A stretch of 64,000 bases of DNA from Lentisphaeria bacterium (lineage in GTDB: Bacteria; Verrucomicrobiota; Lentisphaeria; Victivallales; Victivallaceae): contig JAFVRD010000041.1 in the NCBI GenBank assembly GCA_017504435.1, positions 23,220 to 87,219 of the forward strand, written 5' to 3'. The notes below the pieces were generated by a model. It had not been told where the DNA came from and did not search any database. It saw nothing but the letters and a program-made list of their open reading frames with translations. A program made the translations under genes and the position numbers. Position 1 is the first letter of the stretch; the number at the start of each line of letters is the position of its first letter. Shown one piece after another: positions 25,150-33,584 of this stretch.

Positions 25150-25995
25150 TCAGCAGCCGGCAAGCTGACGTAAACGGGAGATCTCGGCGATCCAGCGTGA
25201 TTCGTCCGGGGTCTCCAGTATCAATGGGATATGGTCGAAACGCGGATCTCCGGCGATTTTTTCAAAGGTGAACCATGACAGCGCACCGTCTCCCAACGGA
25301 GCATGCCGGTCAAGTTTGCCGGATAATACGCCTTTACTGTCGTTGAGATGCATGCCCCGGAGATACTGCATGCCGATAAGCCGGTCGAAATCAGCAAAAC
25401 ACTTCTCAAAGCCTTCTTCGTTGGTAAGATCGTATCCGGCGGCAAAAGCGTGACAGGTGTCTATACAAATACCCACCCGTTCCGGCATACCGACATTTTC
25501 CAGCATCATCGCCAACTGCTCAAAAGTGTATCCTAAATTGCTGCCCTGTCCGGCAGTATTTTCAAAAACGGCACATACGTCCGGAACTTCCTGCAGTGCC
25601 GCCCGGACACTTTGAGCGATGATCCGGCACCCTTCCTCCTCTGAAACCAGTTTCAAATGACTGCCGGGATGAAAATTGAGCATGGTCAATCCCAATTCAT
25701 AACAACGGGACAATTCCACGGTAAAAGCCCGGATGCTGTTGGCGCGTTTTTCCGGATCGGGCTGACCGAGATTGATCAGATAACTGTCATGCGGCAGGAT
25801 CATATCCGCAGTGTAATTGCAACCGGCACAATTTTTCTTAAAGGCGGCAACCGCCTCAGCCGTCAGCGGCGGAGCGTTCCACTGCCGCTGATTTTTGGTG
25901 AACATGGCAAACCCGGCGGCTCCGATGGCACGGGCATTAAGAGGGGCGTTTTCCACGCCTCCGGATATACTTACATGAGCTCCGATATACTTCAT
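25150..25995 (-). CDS. nfo: Endonuclease IV (AP endonuclease)
   Basis: A 281-residue TIM-barrel enzyme that cuts DNA 5' of abasic sites. All nine metal ligands can be placed: His in ILPHDS, His in NFHPGSH, Glu in VFENTAGQG, Asp and His in CIDTCHAFAAGYD, His in MHLNDSKG, Asp and His in LDRHAPLG, and Glu in LETPDE. The start is the ATG at 25995 giving MKYIGAHVS, as in E. coli Nfo, with GAGG 6 bases upstream; the frame continues to 26013. It is the last gene of the leftward operon, 2 bases after dinG, and its stop is 2 bases from the convergent fusion gene. Confidence 0.96.
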   Translation of the reverse strand: MKYIGAHVSISGGVENAPLNARAIGAAGFAMFTKNQRQWNAPPLTAEAVAAFKKNCAGCNYTADMILPHDSYLINLGQPDPEKRANSIRAFTVELSRCYELGLTMLNFHPGSHLKLVSEEEGCRIIAQSVRAALQEVPDVCAVFENTAGQGSNLGYTFEQLAMMLENVGMPERVGICIDTCHAFAAGYDLTNEEGFEKCFADFDRLIGMQYLRGMHLNDSKGVLSGKLDRHAPLGDGALSWFTFEKIAGDPRFDHIPLILETPDESRWIAEISRLRQLAGC

Positions 25996-25997
25996 AA

Positions 25998-28061
25998 TCA
26001 ACCTCGCTTGCAAGATATGGATTCAAGAAATTTTCTGCCGTAACTTTTGCCGGTGATCCGGGAATCCAGCACTACCACCTGTCCCCGGTCGGTGCGGCAG
26101 CGGATCAACCGCCCGACCCCCTGCCGGAATTTCAATACCGCTTCCGGCAGTGAGTAATGGGCAAATGAACTTTTGCCGGACATTTCAATACGTTCCTGAC
26201 GGGCGGAAATGATCGGGGACCCCGGTGAAGCAAAAGGCAGCCGGGTAATGATGACCATACTCAGATTTTCCCCCGGGACATCAACACCGGTCCAAAAACT
26301 GTCAGCTCCGAATAATACACTGCCGGGAGTTTGTTTGAATATTTCCAGCATGGTACTGCGATCGTATTCACCGCCCTGTTCCAGCAAAGTGATATTCCGC
26401 ACTGCCAACCGGTCGCGCAGCCGGCCGGCACAAAAATGGAGCGTCCGGTAACTGGTAAAAAGTACAAAAGCGTTGCCATTATTCATCTCCACCAGCCGGA
26501 ACACCTCCTCCGCCAGTTTCTCCAGATATTCCGGTGAATCCGGTTCCGGCATCCCCGGCGGCAGCACCAGTGTTGCCTGCTCCGGAGAAAACGGTGAATC
26601 CAGCCGGATCATATTGCCGCCGGTAAATCCGGTGCGTTCAGTGTAATAATCAAAATTTCCTGCCACAGTCATTGTCGCACTGCACAGCAAAACCGGCAAT
26701 CCGCCGTTAAAAAGCATCTGCTGCAGCAATTCCGACACATTCAACGGCGAAGCATACAATGTGACCGCATCACGCTCCTCCTCAATATAATAGACCGCAT
26801 CCTGAATACTGCGGGAGGTAAAATCCGCCGCCGCATCAATAATGCCCCGGCACCGTTCCCGGTAACTGGACAATTCGGTACGGAAAGCATCATCTGTTTC
26901 ACTTTCGATCACATCAGCCAGCAGATTCTCCAGTTTGATCACGGCATCTATCAATGCCGATGGATAGGGTTCGGGGACATTCTCCGGCAAACGCACAGAA
27001 TTACTCTGCGAATCTTTCAAACGTTTTTCATACGGCGCAAAAAATCCGTATACTTCATCCCGCACACTCTGGGTCAATGCCCGGAGCTGAAGCATTTCTG
27101 CGCCCTGCCGCATCAGCAGTCCTCTTGCCCGTTCCGGATTGTAGAGGCGATTTGTCATACCGATCAGAGCCGGTTTGCTCAAATGCAGTCCCAAATGATT
27201 GGCGGCACTGTTTTCCAGAGAATGCGCTTCATCAATAAGCACTGCACCGTAATCCGGCAGAAGGGCTCCGGAGGAACCACATTCATTGCGGATCGCCAGA
27301 TCAGTGAGAAACAGTGCATGATTGGCAACCACGATATCTGCTTCATCCCATTTGCGCCGGGCGCGGAAATAGTAACAGGAACGGTAAAATTCACATTTGA
27401 CACCGGCACAGTTGCCGCTTTCAGAACAAACCATGTTCCAAATCGCATAATTCCCGCGGACACCGTCATTGAATTGCTGATCTCTGCCGGATTCAAGATC
27501 CCGGATGATGCGTTCCGTCTCCACTGCCAGATGCGGAACCGGCAGCAGGGCGTCCCGCTGTTCTCCGGAAAGCATCGCCAACCGGCGGCGGCAGAGGTAA
27601 TTGCTCCGGCCTTTGGCAAGGGCGGTTTTGAATTCAACGCCGCATAATTTCTGCAGAAACGGCAGATCTTTGTCGATCAACTGGTGCTGCAAATTGATAG
27701 TTTCCGTGGAGATCAATGCCGGGCGGCGGCTGTGAACGGCATAATGAATAAGCGGTACGAGGTAAGCAAAACTTTTGCCGACTCCGGTGGGAGCTTCCAC
27801 ACAGAGATTGCAACCTTTTTCCAAAGCATCAGCGACTGCCAGTGCCATGACCAGCTGTTGAGGACGCTCCTCCCCCGGATTGCCGTTGATTTCAGTCTGC
27901 TGCATCAATATGCCGCCGGGAGCAAAAAATTCTTCGCAGGCGGTACGCAGTTCCAACACCCTTTCGCTTTCCGGGATATAATCCACCGCGAAATCATCAG
28001 GGTTGAAACCATCAAAATCATTCTCACCGGTATCTCCGGCATAAAAATCCGTATCGATCAT
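25998..28061 (-). CDS. DinG-family ATP-dependent DNA helicase
   Basis: A 687-residue XPD/DinG-like 5'-3' helicase with an iron-sulfur cluster. Walker A is EAPTGVGKS (89-97) and the Walker B DEAH box is 277-280. Between them cysteines C157, C218, C223 and C229 are spaced like the 4Fe-4S ligands of DinG/XPD. The C-terminal GVGRLIRCRTDRGQVVVLDSR motif VI is intact. Such helicases unwind forked DNA and R-loops. No exonuclease domain is fused at the N-terminus. The gene overlaps the AlbA_2 gene by 4 bases and is followed by nfo. Confidence 0.92.
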   Translation of the reverse strand: MIDTDFYAGDTGENDFDGFNPDDFAVDYIPESERVLELRTACEEFFAPGGILMQQTEINGNPGEERPQQLVMALAVADALEKGCNLCVEAPTGVGKSFAYLVPLIHYAVHSRRPALISTETINLQHQLIDKDLPFLQKLCGVEFKTALAKGRSNYLCRRRLAMLSGEQRDALLPVPHLAVETERIIRDLESGRDQQFNDGVRGNYAIWNMVCSESGNCAGVKCEFYRSCYYFRARRKWDEADIVVANHALFLTDLAIRNECGSSGALLPDYGAVLIDEAHSLENSAANHLGLHLSKPALIGMTNRLYNPERARGLLMRQGAEMLQLRALTQSVRDEVYGFFAPYEKRLKDSQSNSVRLPENVPEPYPSALIDAVIKLENLLADVIESETDDAFRTELSSYRERCRGIIDAAADFTSRSIQDAVYYIEEERDAVTLYASPLNVSELLQQMLFNGGLPVLLCSATMTVAGNFDYYTERTGFTGGNMIRLDSPFSPEQATLVLPPGMPEPDSPEYLEKLAEEVFRLVEMNNGNAFVLFTSYRTLHFCAGRLRDRLAVRNITLLEQGGEYDRSTMLEIFKQTPGSVLFGADSFWTGVDVPGENLSMVIITRLPFASPGSPIISARQERIEMSGKSSFAHYSLPEAVLKFRQGVGRLIRCRTDRGQVVVLDSRITGKSYGRKFLESISCKRG

Positions 28062-29290
28062 CGCCGTGCCAGAAAGTTTTTTACTGCGGGTTCCATCTGA
28101 TCAAGCAAACTGTCCGGAACTTGAAAATTCTCACCGAGCCGGCGAATGAGCCGAACCGCATGATTTTCTCTGCCGCTGATCAAATCTGCCGTACTGCGGC
28201 TGATCTCGGAAGATACCTCTGCGGTATTGCCGGTAAAACGGCTCTGGTTGTAAAAAATTTCCGGCACCGGGGCAGCTGATACTCCGGCTTTAAGGGTAAG
28301 CAATTCATCTCCGCCGGAAAGTTCCGCCATCAGATTTCCGGAAAATGCCACTGCTTCTGCATAAAAACGGCAGAATTTTTCCAGAGTCAGCTCCTGTCGG
28401 GGCACCGCAGCAAAACAAATGAATGTCCCGCTGTCAAAAAATTGCCACATCAACGGCCGGTCAGGAGCAAGCATCCGGAGCGAATTCGCTGCCGTTTTGC
28501 CGTTGAGACAACTTTTTTCATCCAAAAAAACAGCATCATGCCGGACAAACGGAGCTTCGGCAAGCGCCATTCGCCGTTTTTCAGCAGTTGACGGCGGCAG
28601 GATATTCTCCGGAATGATAAAAAATTTCAGCGTGACCATATTGGCAACTTCCTGCCGCCGCCGCCGGAAGTAACGTTCTGCATCCAAAACCAGATCAGAT
28701 ATCCGGTTCCGGCTCTCATTGACCGTCAGATCTCTGGTCTCATACAGGATGCCGCGCAAAACTCTGCCGAGCTGTTCGCGTTCATTACGCATACAGCGGC
28801 GCAACAGCTCCTGCAGCTCCAATGCCCGCCGGGCAGGACGGCTGGAAGCTTCACTGGTGCGGATGTAAAAAACCCCTTCCTGCAATTCACCTTCAACAGC
28901 TTTGCTGCAAATATGAGGCAATGTCGCAAACTGCCGTACCGTGAATACCACAAAACGTTTTCCATTCACCAGCGGCCGGTCAATAGTGAAATCCAGAGGC
29001 GGTTCAATGTGGGCATTGATAAAATTTCCCACCGGAGTCGGATCAAAACTTGCCGCTTCTGCTTCACTCAAACCGGTCAATTCATCCGGCACCCCGGAAC
29101 TGTTTTCGCACACCCCGATGACCAGATGGCCGCCGCGGGTGTTGGCGAAAGCGGTCAGATGACGGAGTATTTTTCCTTTGGCTGTCCGGCTCATGGTATT
29201 CCAATTCATGGGTGCTTTGTAGTCAAGTTCATCGGACTCCACTCCGCGCAGAACCAACTCCACCGGATCGTATGATCTGAATTGCTCCAT
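28058..29290 (-). CDS. AlbA_2/Schlafen-type putative DNA-binding protein
   Basis: A 410-residue protein. Its first 130 residues form an AlbA_2 (Schlafen-like) domain: ELDYKAPMNW, then LRHLTAFANTRGGHLVIGV, the typical conserved helix-strand. Residues of about 130-215 continue it with GVFYIRTSEASSRPA. The remaining half, about 220-410, I cannot assign; it contains alternating strands and no membrane segments. It lies between the zinc-ribbon gene and dinG with 1- and 4-base overlaps, so a role in the same nucleic-acid process is likely. Function unknown. Confidence 0.78.
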   Translation of the reverse strand: MEQFRSYDPVELVLRGVESDELDYKAPMNWNTMSRTAKGKILRHLTAFANTRGGHLVIGVCENSSGVPDELTGLSEAEAASFDPTPVGNFINAHIEPPLDFTIDRPLVNGKRFVVFTVRQFATLPHICSKAVEGELQEGVFYIRTSEASSRPARRALELQELLRRCMRNEREQLGRVLRGILYETRDLTVNESRNRISDLVLDAERYFRRRRQEVANMVTLKFFIIPENILPPSTAEKRRMALAEAPFVRHDAVFLDEKSCLNGKTAANSLRMLAPDRPLMWQFFDSGTFICFAAVPRQELTLEKFCRFYAEAVAFSGNLMAELSGGDELLTLKAGVSAAPVPEIFYNQSRFTGNTAEVSSEISRSTADLISGRENHAVRLIRRLGENFQVPDSLLDQMEPAVKNFLARR

Positions 29291-30000
29291 TATTCTCCAT
29301 CCATATAGAGCAAATGCTGACAGTTGTCGCAGCTTTCCAGTTTGCCTTTGGAAAGTTCATTGACCGTCTGAGTAGTCACCCGCATGTGGCAATTGCCGCA
29401 GCAGCCGTTATCCAGTTTTGCCACCGGAGCAGAACCGTCTTTGCCTTTGAGCAGCCGGGAATAGGTGGAGAGCAGATCATCGGGGATCCCCGCCAGAAGT
29501 TTGGGACGTCCGGCATCAAGCTGGGCGATCTCGGCTTTGACCGATTTGGAAAATTCCAGTAATTCTTCAAATTCACTGCGTGTGGAGCGCATAGCAAGGG
29601 CATTTTGTTTGCGGATCTTTTCGGCATCGCTTTTCAATTGCTCAAGTTTGTCAAAACGCTCCAGCAGTTCCTCCTCGATCTCACCGATGCGGAATTTGTT
29701 ATCCGCGATCTCCGCCAGCATCGCCTGATATTCATTATTTTTTTTGACCAAAGCGGACTGCTGCTGTAATTTCTGACTTTTATCAGTCAACTGGGCGATC
29801 TCGTTTTCACGTTTTTTGATGGCAAGTTCCTCCTGCTTGACAGCATCGGCGGCTTTGACGATTTCAGAATTGAGTTTATCCCGCCGGGCGATCAGGGCAT
29901 CCATCTCTTTCGGCAGAAGCTGCAAACGCGCCTCCATATCTTTCTTGCGCATGTCGGCATCCTGAAGTCTGAGCAAGGCAGTTAAATTGGCATCTGACAT
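29290..30000 (-). CDS. Coiled-coil zinc-ribbon protein (DUF164/C4-type)
   Basis: A 236-residue protein. Residues 10-170 are a long antiparallel coiled coil rich in Glu, Lys, Leu and Gln. The C-terminus carries a four-cysteine zinc ribbon, CCGNCHMRV and ESCDNCQ. This is the architecture of the DUF164/zf-RING_7 family, with members such as H. pylori HP0958 and chlamydial CdsZ that bind RNA or export proteins. It is the first gene of the leftward operon, with an AAGGAG site and a perfect promoter. Confidence 0.9.
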   Translation of the reverse strand: MSDANLTALLRLQDADMRKKDMEARLQLLPKEMDALIARRDKLNSEIVKAADAVKQEELAIKKRENEIAQLTDKSQKLQQQSALVKKNNEYQAMLAEIADNKFRIGEIEEELLERFDKLEQLKSDAEKIRKQNALAMRSTRSEFEELLEFSKSVKAEIAQLDAGRPKLLAGIPDDLLSTYSRLLKGKDGSAPVAKLDNGCCGNCHMRVTTQTVNELSKGKLESCDNCQHLLYMDGE

Positions 30001-30029
30001 AATTTATTTCTCCTTTTCCTGTCAAAAGA

Positions 30030-30058
30030 AATATAGGTGTTTTTGCCGGTTCTGTCAA
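30030..30058 (-). promoter_or_regulatory. Promoter of the zinc-ribbon/AlbA_2/dinG/nfo operon
   Basis: Minus-strand TTGACA (30058-30053), 17 bases, TATATT (30035-30030), 30 bases before the ATG at 30000. Confidence 0.85.
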
Positions 30059-30077
30059 GTCCGGAATTCAAAATCCT

Positions 30078-30106
30078 TTGAAAAAAAACTGCCCCGGTGC
30101 TATATT
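30078..30106 (+). promoter_or_regulatory. Promoter of the aminotransferase gene
   Basis: TTGAAA (30078-30083), 17 bases, TATATT (30101-30106), 43 bases before the ATG at 30150. Confidence 0.8.
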
Positions 30107-30149
30107 ATTGCAGAATTGACATTTCAATATAACACGAGGGCGTTCAATC

Positions 30150-31337
30150 ATGCATCTTCTTACCGACGAAGTCAAAGGTTTTTTAAGCAATTCCTCCATG
30201 ATCCGGAGAATGTTTGAAGCAGGTATCGAATTGAAAAAACAGTATGGCGCAGAAAACGTATATGACTTCAGTCTGGGCAATCCGGATCTGCCGCCGCCGC
30301 CGGAAATAAAAGCTGCCATGCAGGAGTTGACCGATGTCAGCGATCAGCCTTTCGCATTCGGATATATGCCCAATGCCGGAGAAGTTTCCGCCCGCGCCGC
30401 TTTGGCAAAACTGGTCAGCAAAGAGCAGAATATGCCGGTCCCGCCGGAAAATATCATTGTCACCTGCGGTGCTGCCGGAGGTATCAATGCCTTTTTCCGG
30501 GCAGTGCTGAACCGGGGCGATGAGGTCATCTGTCCGGCTCCGTATTTTGTGGAATACGGTTTTTATGCCGGTAATTTCGGGGGTATTCTGAAACCGGTTC
30601 CGGCCCGGAAAGACTTTTCTCTGGATATCGACGCGCTCAGTGCTGCGATCAACGCAAACACCCGGGCGGTCATACTCAACTCCCCCAACAACCCCACCGG
30701 TAAGATCTATACCCGCAGCGAACTTGCCGCAGTTGCAGAACTGCTCCGTGATGCGCGCCGCAAATTCGGCAGAATGATCTATATCGTTGCCGATGAACCC
30801 TACCGTTTTCTCAACTTTGACAGGGTGGAGATCCCCTCTTTGCTCGATCTCTACGACGGCTCAGTGGCGATCGGGTCATTTTCCAAAAGCCTCTCGCTGC
30901 CCGGAGAACGTATCGGTTATATCGCCGTGTCCCCGAAATTGGATAATTCCGGTGAATTGCTGGGGGCTTTGACTCTCACCAACCGTATTCTGGGGTTTGT
31001 CAACGCTCCGGTAGTCGCCCAGAAACTTATTGCCAAATGCTGGGATTGCCAGGTCGATCTGGATATTTACCGCCGCCGCCGCGATGCCATGGCCAAAGTA
31101 TTGACTGATGCCGGAATCAAATTTATTATGCCGCAGGGAGCATTCTACTTCTTCCCCGAATCTCCGACCGCTGATGAAAAGATCTTTGTGCAGGCTCTGC
31201 TCAAAGAACGGGTGTTGGCTGTGCCGGGAAGCGGTTTCGGTGCGCCCGGATATTTCCGGCTGGCATTCTGTGTCTCCGAAAAGAACATCTGCGACTCCGC
31301 AGAATCATTCAAACTGGCTGCCGCTGCCGTACGCTGA
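30150..31337 (+). CDS. Class I/II pyridoxal-phosphate aminotransferase
   Basis: A 395-residue fold-type I aminotransferase of the AspC/AAT kind. Conserved elements are FSLGNPDLPPPP near the N-terminus, the NSPNNPTGKIY segment with the Asn that contacts PLP, VADEPYRF with the Asp and Tyr, SFSKSLSLPGERIGY with the Schiff-base Lys near residue 246, and FRLAFCVS at the end. The amino donor is unclear; aspartate, alanine or aromatic amino acids are all possible. It is transcribed alone from its own promoter. Confidence 0.93.
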   Translation: MHLLTDEVKGFLSNSSMIRRMFEAGIELKKQYGAENVYDFSLGNPDLPPPPEIKAAMQELTDVSDQPFAFGYMPNAGEVSARAALAKLVSKEQNMPVPPENIIVTCGAAGGINAFFRAVLNRGDEVICPAPYFVEYGFYAGNFGGILKPVPARKDFSLDIDALSAAINANTRAVILNSPNNPTGKIYTRSELAAVAELLRDARRKFGRMIYIVADEPYRFLNFDRVEIPSLLDLYDGSVAIGSFSKSLSLPGERIGYIAVSPKLDNSGELLGALTLTNRILGFVNAPVVAQKLIAKCWDCQVDLDIYRRRRDAMAKVLTDAGIKFIMPQGAFYFFPESPTADEKIFVQALLKERVLAVPGSGFGAPGYFRLAFCVSEKNICDSAESFKLAAAAVR

Positions 31338-31427
31338 TCTCCAAAAAAAGTCGCAACACGGTATTATTAAGAAACATTGGTAAAATACCGGCAGATAACT
31401 TTTTCAGCTTTTTAAAGGTGTAATTAC

Positions 31428-31456
31428 TTGAAAAAACACCATTGACGGGGTATTTT
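31428..31456 (+). promoter_or_regulatory. Promoter of the lipoprotein/secretin region
   Basis: TTGAAA (31428-31433), 17 bases, TATTTT (31451-31456), 69 bases before the ATG at 31526. An alternative -35 box, TTGACG, is at 31442-31447. Confidence 0.5.
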
Positions 31457-31525
31457 ATACGAAATGCCTAACAGTGAAAGATATTATTTGTAAAAAATAT
31501 TAACTGCAAAAGGAGATCTTTTTTT

Positions 31526-31972
31526 ATGTTCAAATCCTGTTTTCTGGCACTTACCGGCATATTTATTATGTTCACTTGCGGCTGCGTTATCATCAAAGAA
31601 TATCCAGCACCACAGGAAATTTCCGTAAACCCCGCCGAGCATGAATTGGCAAAAAAACTGCTGCAGGCATTCATCAAAAATGATGCAAAAGGTTTCATCG
31701 CATTGCTTCCGGAAGAAACCCAAAGCAAATTCACGGTCAAAAATTTTGCCACCACCCGCAAAGCCGTCATCGAATCTGTCGGTGAACCGGCAGGATATGC
31801 GTATGTGACCACTTTGAAGCTGGACAAACTCAATCCGCAGATCTGGAAAGTCACTTTTAAACGCAATAATGTAAACAATACCCGTGAATACACCAGCGAA
31901 GTGCTTTTCAAAGTCGTTACCGGCATGGAAAACGATAAAAAAGCGGTGATCCTCAGTTTCCATTTTCTGTAA
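31526..31972 (+). CDS. Hypothetical lipoprotein, 148 residues
   Basis: I do not recognise a family. The protein has a lipoprotein-type signal with a short hydrophobic stretch and lipobox TCGC near residue 20, then a single compact domain with alternating helices and strands. The segment LLQAFIKNDAKGFIALLPEE recalls the DUF3887/NTF2-like opening of small bacterial envelope proteins, but this is weak. An AGGAG site precedes the ATG. It is 57 bases upstream of the secretin-like pair and may serve the same envelope function, possibly as a pilotin-like factor (speculation). Confidence 0.75.
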   Translation: MFKSCFLALTGIFIMFTCGCVIIKEYPAPQEISVNPAEHELAKKLLQAFIKNDAKGFIALLPEETQSKFTVKNFATTRKAVIESVGEPAGYAYVTTLKLDKLNPQIWKVTFKRNNVNNTREYTSEVLFKVVTGMENDKKAVILSFHFL

Positions 31973-32029
31973 TAATTCAGTTTTCCAAATACTAACGTCT
32001 TCTTATAAATAAAAAGAAAGGAAGAAGAA

Positions 32030-33562
32030 ATGGTTAAACTCAACAAAAATCAGAGCCGGTTCTGCTTTGCATTGCTGGCAATGATCGCCTGCGGTACACT
32101 CGCCGCGGCAGACACCGAGGTGCGTACCATCCGTTTGCGTCAGGATGATGCTCAGGTGCGCTTCGAGAGCAAGATCTATGAACTCAAAAATGCTGATGCT
32201 TCCGAGATCCTGCCGTTCATTAACTCTGCGGTACTCCGTTATGACCGCAACTCAACCGTCCGCTGCGTGACTTCCGGCAAAGGCAGCGGTCATGCCCTGC
32301 TGGTCTCCACCGGCAAAGAATTCATCCCCTATGTGGATAAAATCGTGGCATCCCTCGACCGCAAAGTCGCCAAAAAAAGTGCCGACGGTTCCACCATTTC
32401 CGGAACCGGTCTGACCCGGATCTCCTATTCTCCGAAATACCGCGCCGCAGCTGATCTTGCCAACGTGATCAACGCTACGATCGGTTCCAATGCCGGTGCG
32501 CTTTTCGTCAACGCTGAAACCAACACCATTTACTGGCGCGACCAGGATGCCGCTGCCAAACGGACTCTGACCTGGCTGGAAAAACTCGACCGTCCGCTTC
32601 CGCAGGTGCGCGTCCGCGTCAACTATTATGAAGTTCGCGACAGTGATCTGCGCGACTGGGGTTTTGACTACCTCGCCTGGAAAAACGGTCCCGGAGTCAA
32701 CCTGCTGAATGTCGGTTACAACGCCGGTGAACTGGTCGTCCATGAACTTTTGGAAACCGTTCCCTATGTGCTTTCTTCAAGCTGGGGCATGGGCGGATTT
32801 TTCACCGCTCCGCAGTTTGACATGAGCTTTATCCGCTGTCTGCAGCAGGAGGGCAATGCCAACAGTGTCGCCACCAGTTCTCTGATGATGATCAATACCC
32901 CCGTCGGCAGCAAAGCTGATCTTGCCGCTCTCCGTGAGATCCAGTCTGCCAATCCGACCACTGCTCCTTTCATCTACCGTACTTCCATGACTCCGGAATA
33001 CCAGAACCTCGGCAAGAACGTTCTCGGCCGCACCTATGTCGGAAAAAGCAATTATGAAGATGAAGACGGCGTCACCCACGCCGATCCCCCGCAGCTGGAA
33101 ATGCAGGTTCTCAATCCCTTTGTCTGTCTGCCCAAATCCGGCGACGTCAAAGCCGGCGGCGTGATCTTTGACTACTCTCTCTATTTCAAAGCGGTCGTCG
33201 AACGCGGTAATACCGGTGCTGAATTGAGCAATTCCGCACTCTTCTCCGGTTCCAGCACCCTGGCTTTCGGCAAAGAGAAAATCCTCGCTGTCTATGAAAA
33301 AGAAAACGAGGTTGAACAGACCATCGGTTTGCCGATCCTCTGCCGCATTCCCGTTCTGAAATATCTGTTCAGCACCACCACCAGCATCAAAGAACGTACC
33401 TATATCGTCGTCTCTGCGGAAGCTGCGCTGGTTGACATCAACGCTGAAAAAGAGGCCTTCAACACTGACAGTGCCGCCACTGGTATCGACCGCCGGATCG
33501 AAAATCCGTTCCGGGTCGAAAAAAATGAAGACGCCAAAGCGGACAAAAAAAGTGATAAGTAA
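32030..33562 (+). CDS. Secretin-like outer membrane protein 1
   Basis: A 510-residue exported protein (signal peptide ending TLAAA near residue 27). The middle contains two N-domain-like repeats with LKNADASEILPFINSAV and the TNTIYWRD, TLTWLEKLDRPLPQVRV pattern of the GspD/PilQ family. The C-terminal stretch IGLPILCRIPVLKYLFSTTT resembles the secretin motif PxLGxIPxLGxLF. Codons are strongly C-biased compared with neighbours, suggesting high expression. It precedes the second secretin-like gene by 22 bases. The usual Gly-rich gate region is less clear, so it may be an accessory rather than pore-forming protein. Confidence 0.75.
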   Translation: MVKLNKNQSRFCFALLAMIACGTLAAADTEVRTIRLRQDDAQVRFESKIYELKNADASEILPFINSAVLRYDRNSTVRCVTSGKGSGHALLVSTGKEFIPYVDKIVASLDRKVAKKSADGSTISGTGLTRISYSPKYRAAADLANVINATIGSNAGALFVNAETNTIYWRDQDAAAKRTLTWLEKLDRPLPQVRVRVNYYEVRDSDLRDWGFDYLAWKNGPGVNLLNVGYNAGELVVHELLETVPYVLSSSWGMGGFFTAPQFDMSFIRCLQQEGNANSVATSSLMMINTPVGSKADLAALREIQSANPTTAPFIYRTSMTPEYQNLGKNVLGRTYVGKSNYEDEDGVTHADPPQLEMQVLNPFVCLPKSGDVKAGGVIFDYSLYFKAVVERGNTGAELSNSALFSGSSTLAFGKEKILAVYEKENEVEQTIGLPILCRIPVLKYLFSTTTSIKERTYIVVSAEAALVDINAEKEAFNTDSAATGIDRRIENPFRVEKNEDAKADKKSDK

Positions 33563-33584
33563 TTGACGGGAAAGGTATATTACA

